From NCBI GenBank assembly GCA_015068175.1, contig SVLA01000033.1, positions 1-16,096 of the forward strand: 16,096 nt of DNA. The letters are read 5' to 3'. Position 1 is the first letter of the stretch. Each line of letters begins with the position of its first letter. Positions 11,365 through 16,096 of this stretch are shown here, piece by piece. The stretch is from Oscillospiraceae bacterium (GTDB taxonomy: Bacteria; Bacillota_A; Clostridia; Oscillospirales; Oscillospiraceae). The position numbers and the translations under genes are program-made. The notes below the pieces were generated by a model that worked only from the letters and a program-made list of their open reading frames with translations, was not told where the DNA came from and did not search any database.

Positions 11365-13284
11365 ATGAAGAAACTATGCGCGCTCGTACTCACACTCGGA
11401 CTACTCTTAACCTGCTTCACAACTTCTGTCTATGCGCTGGATAGCTATGCTGATGCCAAGATCGATTCGAACTTGACAGCCGCACTTTACGAATCCTCCA
11501 GCGACACCGCGACGGCATATGTGACCATGGCCGGCCTGGATGAGGAAACATTCATGGATTATTTCCAGGAACATTATCCCGCGGATCATGCGGTCTATAT
11601 GTATGCCAAGTATGATGTGGAGCCGCAGTTGGAGGGTCTGGACGAGATCACCGACGAGATGATCCAAAACGCCATTGAAACCAAGCGGGCTGTTTATAAG
11701 GAACTAAACAGCGAATACAGCAATGAAATCATTGGCCGCTATTACGACAGCGACGAAATTCTGTTTGTAAGCGGCTATGCCCCGGTCGCTATTGTGGAGA
11801 CAAATCAATCCGATTTGACATGGCTTGCTCGGAGATCGGATATAGATAACATTTCTTACTTCGCGAATGACACCATCCTTGCTTCAGACGTAGAGATTAC
11901 AGCAAACCCCGGCACTTGGACATATGATTTTGATAATATCTTGGAAGGTATTGATTTAGCCAACAATATTTCCAGGGCAGATATTGTCCGTGATGACAAG
12001 GGTATGACTGGTGAGGGTGTAAAAATTGGTGTAATAGAAAAGGGAATTCCCCACACCAACTTTACCTTCTTATCATCTGCTAACATTACTATTCGTCCAG
12101 GTGATACCACAATTGATTCCCACGCCACCATTGTTACAAGCTATCTTGTAGCAGCCGAGCCTAACGGAACAGTTCACGGAATCGTGCCCGATGCCGAGAT
12201 CTTTTGTTGTGAAATTGATGGTTCTGCATCCGAATTTCTCGCTGGAATTGAATGGTTAGTTGATCAGGGCGTCAACATTATCAATGCAAGTCTAGGTGGT
12301 CACACGGCTTCATCAAATAATATAGCATACGCATCATATGATAATTTATCTATATGGATTGATCATCTCTCGATCCAACACGATGTCCATTTTGTCACTA
12401 CTGCTGGTAATTATGATGCCCCATCCTCAGAAAATGGATATATCAATATTTCTTATCGTGTTTCCTCCCCAGGAATGGCTTATAACGCAATTACAGTCGG
12501 TAATTTTCATTCAAATGGGTCTAGCAACATTGACACCTTCACATTTGATGGTACACTTTCTTGCTATATTGAAGATTCCGCTTCTACATATGGATACAGA
12601 GCCGAAAAGCCTAACCTTGTTGCCTGTGGCCTATTGAAGGATGCGATATATTATCATAAAAGTCAAACTTACGGAAATGCTTTTGGTACTAGCTTTTCAG
12701 CTCCTCAGGTTGCTGGTGTAATTGCACAATTATGTGACTACACTAGTGGTCTAAAGACGAAACAAACACAAATGGGTGCCATTCTCGCTGCAAGTTCTGC
12801 ACGCAAAGTTGATGCAGTAGGATCAGGGGAAAAGGGAGACACATTCTTATCAGGAGTTCGTGTTGAAAACAATCCACAAATTAGCAATGTTGAAGGAGCA
12901 GGAATTCTTGATGCTCGGTGGGCCTGGGGTGTAGTAGTCAATCATAATCATTGGTCTGCAAATGTTGAAGCTGACGATTTCCCTTACACCAAAACAGTCA
13001 CCATCAATACTAACAAATTTGAACTCATACGAGTTGCTATCTTCTGGCCTAGAAACGTTACCATAACCGATCACGGATCTGTAAGCACAACAATGTCTGT
13101 GAACCCATTCGTTGATTTGGATCTGGATGTATATGCACCGGATGGGACGCTGCTCGGTTCTTCAAAACTAACATATGCCAATTTTGAAATTGTACAATTT
13201 ATCCCGCCAGAAACTGGCGAATATATTATTAAAATCACGGGCAATCCAAGTGTCACAACTCGCATCGGCATTTCCGTTTGGTAA
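11365..13284 (+). CDS. Secreted subtilisin-like (S8) protease with Asp-to-Glu change
   Basis: A 639-residue protein. A Sec signal peptide (residues 1-24, cleavage after VYA) precedes a region of about 180 residues that may act as a propeptide. The S8 domain spans roughly 200-525. His is H253 (SHATIVTS, where HGT is usual), the oxyanion Asn is N349 (TTAGNYD), and Ser is S443 (GTSFSAPQVAG). The Asp motif reads IGVIEKGIP, with E225 where catalytic Asp is expected. Residues about 575-639 resemble a pre-peptidase C-terminal (PPC) beta domain (DLDLDVYAPDG, TGEYIIKITG). The start is fixed by AGGAGG at 11352-11357. The gene, most clearly after about 11830, is AT-richer with relaxed codons, suggesting acquisition. 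A lipoprotein gene follows after 21 bases. Activity is uncertain because of E225. Confidence 0.87.
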   Translation: MKKLCALVLTLGLLLTCFTTSVYALDSYADAKIDSNLTAALYESSSDTATAYVTMAGLDEETFMDYFQEHYPADHAVYMYAKYDVEPQLEGLDEITDEMIQNAIETKRAVYKELNSEYSNEIIGRYYDSDEILFVSGYAPVAIVETNQSDLTWLARRSDIDNISYFANDTILASDVEITANPGTWTYDFDNILEGIDLANNISRADIVRDDKGMTGEGVKIGVIEKGIPHTNFTFLSSANITIRPGDTTIDSHATIVTSYLVAAEPNGTVHGIVPDAEIFCCEIDGSASEFLAGIEWLVDQGVNIINASLGGHTASSNNIAYASYDNLSIWIDHLSIQHDVHFVTTAGNYDAPSSENGYINISYRVSSPGMAYNAITVGNFHSNGSSNIDTFTFDGTLSCYIEDSASTYGYRAEKPNLVACGLLKDAIYYHKSQTYGNAFGTSFSAPQVAGVIAQLCDYTSGLKTKQTQMGAILAASSARKVDAVGSGEKGDTFLSGVRVENNPQISNVEGAGILDARWAWGVVVNHNHWSANVEADDFPYTKTVTINTNKFELIRVAIFWPRNVTITDHGSVSTTMSVNPFVDLDLDVYAPDGTLLGSSKLTYANFEIVQFIPPETGEYIIKITGNPSVTTRIGISVW

Positions 13285-13305
13285 CCTTAAGAAAGGAGAA
13301 ACATT

Positions 13306-13878
13306 ATGAACAAGCACATTCGACTTGTCATACTATTTATGATTATTTCTGCAGTATTCTGCGGCTGTGTTGCCTCCGGGGCAAGCGAATTGCCCACGCC
13401 CACCGAACCCGCGAATCAACCCGCCGCGCCGCAGTTATCTCTGAACGCTGAACCCGTTCCGCAGTTACCTGATGACCATGCAAACGCTTTAGGTCCTTCT
13501 AACAGATCGGATATCACTTATTCCGGGTGCTTCAATGATGTTACCGAAGTTGTCTATATACGAACTCTTGCGCAATTGCAATCGTACCTGGGGGAAGCAC
13601 CGTCCGAACAATATGCAAAATACGATTTTGATTATTTCACGGACCACTCCCTGATTGTGCTTAAGGTGGAAGGGTGTTCCTCTCGCCCCCTCCGTCAGGA
13701 AACGGAGATGCTCACACAAGATGAAGACGGTAATTATCAGCTATATCTTAAAATTTATTGGCCCATGTTGACAAACGGGCAACCCTCGAACGGTACAATC
13801 GATATTGTCTTTGAGATCGATCAAGTCATTCCCGCCGATTCCCATATTGATTTTCATTTTTCGTATGGATACGAATAA
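13306..13878 (+). CDS. Putative lipoprotein, partner of the upstream subtilase
   Basis: A 190-residue exported protein. A hydrophobic N-terminus (about 6-18) ends in FCGC, a plausible lipobox with C21 as the lipidated Cys. A Pro-rich linker (LPTPTEPANQPAAPQLS) follows, then a globular domain from about residue 70. Its pattern DYFTDHSLIVLKVEGCSSRP, followed by a strand-turn-strand region, recalls PrcB C-terminal-like domains of Clostridia lipoproteins; I rate that similarity as weak. In Treponema, PrcB is a lipoprotein of a subtilisin complex (dentilisin), so the pairing with an S8 protease is suggestive. The gap of 21 bases and AAAGGAG at 13292-13298 indicate one operon. It shares the lower GC of the protease gene. 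Confidence 0.75.
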   Translation: MNKHIRLVILFMIISAVFCGCVASGASELPTPTEPANQPAAPQLSLNAEPVPQLPDDHANALGPSNRSDITYSGCFNDVTEVVYIRTLAQLQSYLGEAPSEQYAKYDFDYFTDHSLIVLKVEGCSSRPLRQETEMLTQDEDGNYQLYLKIYWPMLTNGQPSNGTIDIVFEIDQVIPADSHIDFHFSYGYE

Positions 13879-13904
13879 AACGCAATAGCTTAACTGACGC
13901 ACCA

Positions 13905-13937
13905 ACCCCCGCAGGCTGAGCCTGCGGGGGTATTTTA
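13905..13937 (+). terminator. Terminator of the subtilase-lipoprotein operon
   Basis: ACCCCCGCAGGC (13905-13916) and GCCTGCGGGGGT (13920-13931) form a 12-bp perfect stem with loop TGA, followed by ATTTTAT. It lies between convergent genes. Confidence 0.85.
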
Positions 13938-13950
13938 TGCATTTTCCGTC

Positions 13951-14736
13951 TTAGCCAAACGGCAATTCGAAATCCTCTTCCAGGGGGGCCGAGTAGGTCA
14001 TATGGGCCTGGAGCTGTTCCAGATAGGCCGGTACCGCCTGCAATGCCTGCCGAAACAGTTCCAGCAGTTCCTCATTGAGCCGGGCGCACCGGGGATTGGG
14101 CCCCTGGGTCATCAGCATCCCCTTCAGCTCCTTGCCCGCGATGTGCAGGCCGGTCTCCACGATCTTCCGGGGGGCGCCGGTGGGGGTATAGAGGAGCTTG
14201 ACCGTCAAAACCGTGGATCGCAGGGCGCTTTTCACCGTTTTGCCCGTGGCCGGGGGGTAAAATTTCGCCACGGTCTCGCATTCGCCCTCCGTCAGCTTCA
14301 GGTGGGCCGTCAGGCGGCTGCCGTCCGGGGGCAGTTTTTGATCCATCTCCAGGAGGAACCGGTCAAATTCCGTTTCGATCTCCATATGGGTCACCCCCAG
14401 CTCCCGGGCCTTTTCCACAATGAAGGGATGGAGCCGGGAATCCAGCACATAGTGACACAGCACGCCGTACATGCAGGCCGCCGCGCCCTCGCTGCGCTCC
14501 ATGCGGATACTGCGGCAGACCCGGGGGAAGAAGGTTCTGCCCGGCTGTTCGTGGTATTTGATCCCCAGGCTGCCGGTGCCCCGGCTGACGCCGGGCCGAT
14601 GGTGGAAAAACAGATCCGGCCCGTGGAGACCCACGTCATACAGCCGCCGGAACCGCTGGATACTGCGGCGGATATCCGCCGGCAATGTGGCAAAAACCGC
14701 GGCGCCGAAACGGTAGTGGGCGTAATGAGACGGCAT
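13951..14736 (-). CDS. Zinc-dependent phospholipase C-like protein (cytosolic)
   Basis: A 261-residue protein of the Zn_dep_PLPC family common in Clostridia. Family signatures are MPSHYAHYRFG at the start, GLHGPDLFFHH (H38, D41), CHYVLDSRLHPF (H95, D99, H103) and THMEIETEFDR (H117, E121). These residues can supply the di- or trinuclear zinc site. Unlike clostridial alpha-toxins it has no signal peptide, so a secreted phospholipase role is unlikely, and its real substrate is unknown. The start at 14736 follows AGGGGGA and matches the conserved MPSHYAH start; an upstream extension to 14802 would overlap its own promoter. The gene is monocistronic, divergent from murI. Confidence 0.9.
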   Translation of the reverse strand: MPSHYAHYRFGAAVFATLPADIRRSIQRFRRLYDVGLHGPDLFFHHRPGVSRGTGSLGIKYHEQPGRTFFPRVCRSIRMERSEGAAACMYGVLCHYVLDSRLHPFIVEKARELGVTHMEIETEFDRFLLEMDQKLPPDGSRLTAHLKLTEGECETVAKFYPPATGKTVKSALRSTVLTVKLLYTPTGAPRKIVETGLHIAGKELKGMLMTQGPNPRCARLNEELLELFRQALQAVPAYLEQLQAHMTYSAPLEEDFELPFG

Positions 14737-14766
14737 GGCACTTCCCCCTTTCATTCTTCTAAGGAT

Positions 14767-14795
14767 ACCATACCAAATTCGTGAAAAAAAGTCAA
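14767..14795 (-). promoter_or_regulatory. Promoter of the Zn-dependent PLC-like gene
   Basis: Minus-strand TTGACT (14790-14795) and TATGGT (14767-14772) are 17 bases apart. Confidence 0.65.
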
Positions 14796-14801
14796 TTCCC
14801 A

Positions 14802-14830
14802 TTGAAAGCCCAAGAAAAATTTGCTATGAT
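14802..14830 (+). promoter_or_regulatory. Promoter of murI-udk
   Basis: TTGAAA (14802-14807) and TATGAT (14825-14830) are 17 bases apart. Its -35 box is only 6 bases from the -35 of the divergent PLC-like gene, so the two promoters are back to back. Confidence 0.7.
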
Positions 14831-14857
14831 ACTAAAAAACACCGGGGAGGTCCGGCC

Positions 14858-15619
14858 ATGCATACAAAGAACGATTATATCGCCGTATTTGATTCCGGCG
14901 TGGGCGGCATCAGCGTCCTGCGGATGCTGCGGCACCATATGCCCCGGGAGCGGTATGTATATTTCGGCGACCAGGCCAATGCCCCCTACGGCAAGCGCTC
15001 CACGGAGGACGTGCGGCGGCTGACCCTGGCGGCGGCGGAGCGGCTGCTGGCGGAATACCCCATCAAGGCCCTGGTGGTGGCCTGCAATACCGCCACCGCG
15101 GCGGCCATCGAAGAGCTCCGGGCAACATACCCGGACCTCATCGTGGTGGGCATCGAGCCGGCCCTGAAGCTGGCCGCGGACCGGTTCCCCCGGGGCCATA
15201 TCGGCGTCATGGCCACCGAAGTGACTCTGCGGGAAGAAAAATTTGACCATTTGCTCCACCGTTTCCCCGGCTGCACCGTGGAAAAGATCCCGGCCCCGGG
15301 CCTGGTGGAGCTGATCGAAGCCGGCAAGGCCGACGGTCCGGAGACCGAGGAGCTTCTGCGGCGGCTGCTGGCCGGACATGTGGGTAGGCTGGATGCCCTG
15401 GTTCTGGGCTGCACCCACTATCCCTTTGCCGAAGAAGCCATCCGCCGGGTGCTGGGAGAAAGCACGTTGCTCCTGGATGGCGGCGACGGCACCGCCCGGG
15501 AGACCCGCCGCCGGCTGGAAATCGCCGGCCTGCTGGCCACCGACGGCCATGGCGAACTGATCCTGCGCAGCAGCCGCAACGACGACGAACTGCGGGCCCT
15601 GGCCCGGCAGTACATTTAA
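14858..15619 (+). CDS. murI: Glutamate racemase
   Basis: A 253-residue protein that converts L- to D-glutamate for peptidoglycan in the cytosol. The racemase motifs are complete: VFDSGVGGISVL near residue 10-21, YFGDQANAPYG, VACNTATAAAI with catalytic C76, and LGCTHYPF with C185 and H187. It is of the normal family length. The start at 14858 follows GGGGAGG (14844-14850) by 7 bases; the frame is open upstream, but that part overlaps the promoter. Eleven bases separate it from the uridine kinase gene, so the two form an operon. Confidence 0.95.
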   Translation: MHTKNDYIAVFDSGVGGISVLRMLRHHMPRERYVYFGDQANAPYGKRSTEDVRRLTLAAAERLLAEYPIKALVVACNTATAAAIEELRATYPDLIVVGIEPALKLAADRFPRGHIGVMATEVTLREEKFDHLLHRFPGCTVEKIPAPGLVELIEAGKADGPETEELLRRLLAGHVGRLDALVLGCTHYPFAEEAIRRVLGESTLLLDGGDGTARETRRRLEIAGLLATDGHGELILRSSRNDDELRALARQYI

Positions 15620-15630
15620 GGAGGCGCATC

Positions 15631-16096
15631 ATGGAAAACATTCTGGTCATCGGTATCGCCGGCGGCACCGGCAGCGGTAAGACCACCCTGATGAAAAATC
15701 TGCTGGAGCGATTCAGCGGCAATGTGACGGTCCTGAGCCACGACAATTATTACCGCCGGCTGGATCATCTGAATTTTGAAGATCGCTGCCGGGTCAATTA
15801 TGACGAGCCGGCCGCCCTGGAAACGGACCTGATGGTCCGGCATCTGGACGCATTGCGCCATGGCCAGGCCATCGATTGCCCGGTCTACGATTTCGCCAAC
15901 CACAACCGCAGCGACCAGGTCCTCCGCATCGAACCCAGGAAGGTCATCATCGTCGAGGGCATCCTGATCTTCACGGATCCGGACCTGCGCCGTCTGATGG
16001 ACATCAAGATTTTCGTGGATACCGATGCGGACATCCGTCTGTGCCGCCGCATCAAGCGGGACGTGAATAAGCGGGGCCGTACCCTGGAGTCCGTCA
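15631..16096 (+). CDS. udk: Uridine kinase, N-terminal part (truncated by window edge)
   Basis: The first 155 residues of a P-loop nucleoside kinase; the frame continues beyond the right edge. The Walker A motif GGTGSGKTT lies at residues 11-19. Uridine kinase blocks follow in order: LSHDNYYRR, VNYDEPAALETD, VYDFANHNR, VIIVEGILIF and IFVDTDADIRLCRRIKRD, followed by the RG-rich lid start NKRGRTLESV. It phosphorylates uridine/cytidine in pyrimidine salvage. AAGGAGG (15618-15624) overlaps the end of murI and lies 6 bases from the ATG. Uridine kinase is favoured over phosphoribulokinase by these blocks. Confidence 0.94.
   Translation, partial: MENILVIGIAGGTGSGKTTLMKNLLERFSGNVTVLSHDNYYRRLDHLNFEDRCRVNYDEPAALETDLMVRHLDALRHGQAIDCPVYDFANHNRSDQVLRIEPRKVIIVEGILIFTDPDLRRLMDIKIFVDTDADIRLCRRIKRDVNKRGRTLESV

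Overview
The window reads as a chromosomal segment of a Gram-positive gut anaerobe of class Clostridia, probably Oscillospirales/Ruminococcaceae-like. This is inferred from GC-rich genes with G/C-ending codons, A/T-rich sigma-A promoters and strong AGGAGG-type ribosome sites, and from the gene set: rnfC, queT, noc, pta, a CooT-family protein, a VTC/DUF4956 pair, a cytosolic Zn-dependent PLC-like protein, murI and udk. Short palindromic intergenic repeats are abundant. No tRNA, rRNA, CRISPR array, transposase or phage gene was seen. Layout, left half: the 5' part of rnfC (-) leaves the left edge; a DUF421/YetF membrane protein (+) follows. After a repeat block and a shared terminator comes a minus-strand group: queT with a structured leader, then a DUF2156 protein overlapping a GNAT acetyltransferase. 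A structured, partly unexplained intergenic region (4085-4358) precedes a plus-strand PlsC-type acyltransferase carrying a zinc ribbon. Another repeat block then separates it from noc (-), whose promoter contains a Noc-site-like sequence. Layout, right half: divergent from noc is the overlapping VTC-domain/DUF4956 pair (+), facing a small membrane zinc-ribbon protein (-). Then come pta (+), a nickel-type operon (-) of a His-rich protein followed by a CooT-family protein, a visibly AT-richer plus-strand pair (secreted subtilase plus lipoprotein), a Zn-dependent PLC-like protein (-), and a divergent murI-udk operon (+) running off the right edge. Functional themes: energy conservation (Rnf, Pta), metal handling (His-rich plus CooT), queuosine precursor uptake (QueT), envelope synthesis (MurI, PlsC-like) and chromosome organisation (Noc). 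The most notable items are the Noc-site match lying between the -35 and -10 of noc; the His-rich/CooT operon; the subtilase with Glu where the catalytic Asp is expected, paired with a lipoprotein in an AT-rich island; the queT leader with tandem terminators; the attenuator-like region 4085-4190; and a family of palindromes bounded by GTAGGG/CCCTAC. I see no single large undescribed system. All functional names come from reading motifs by eye, without database searches.
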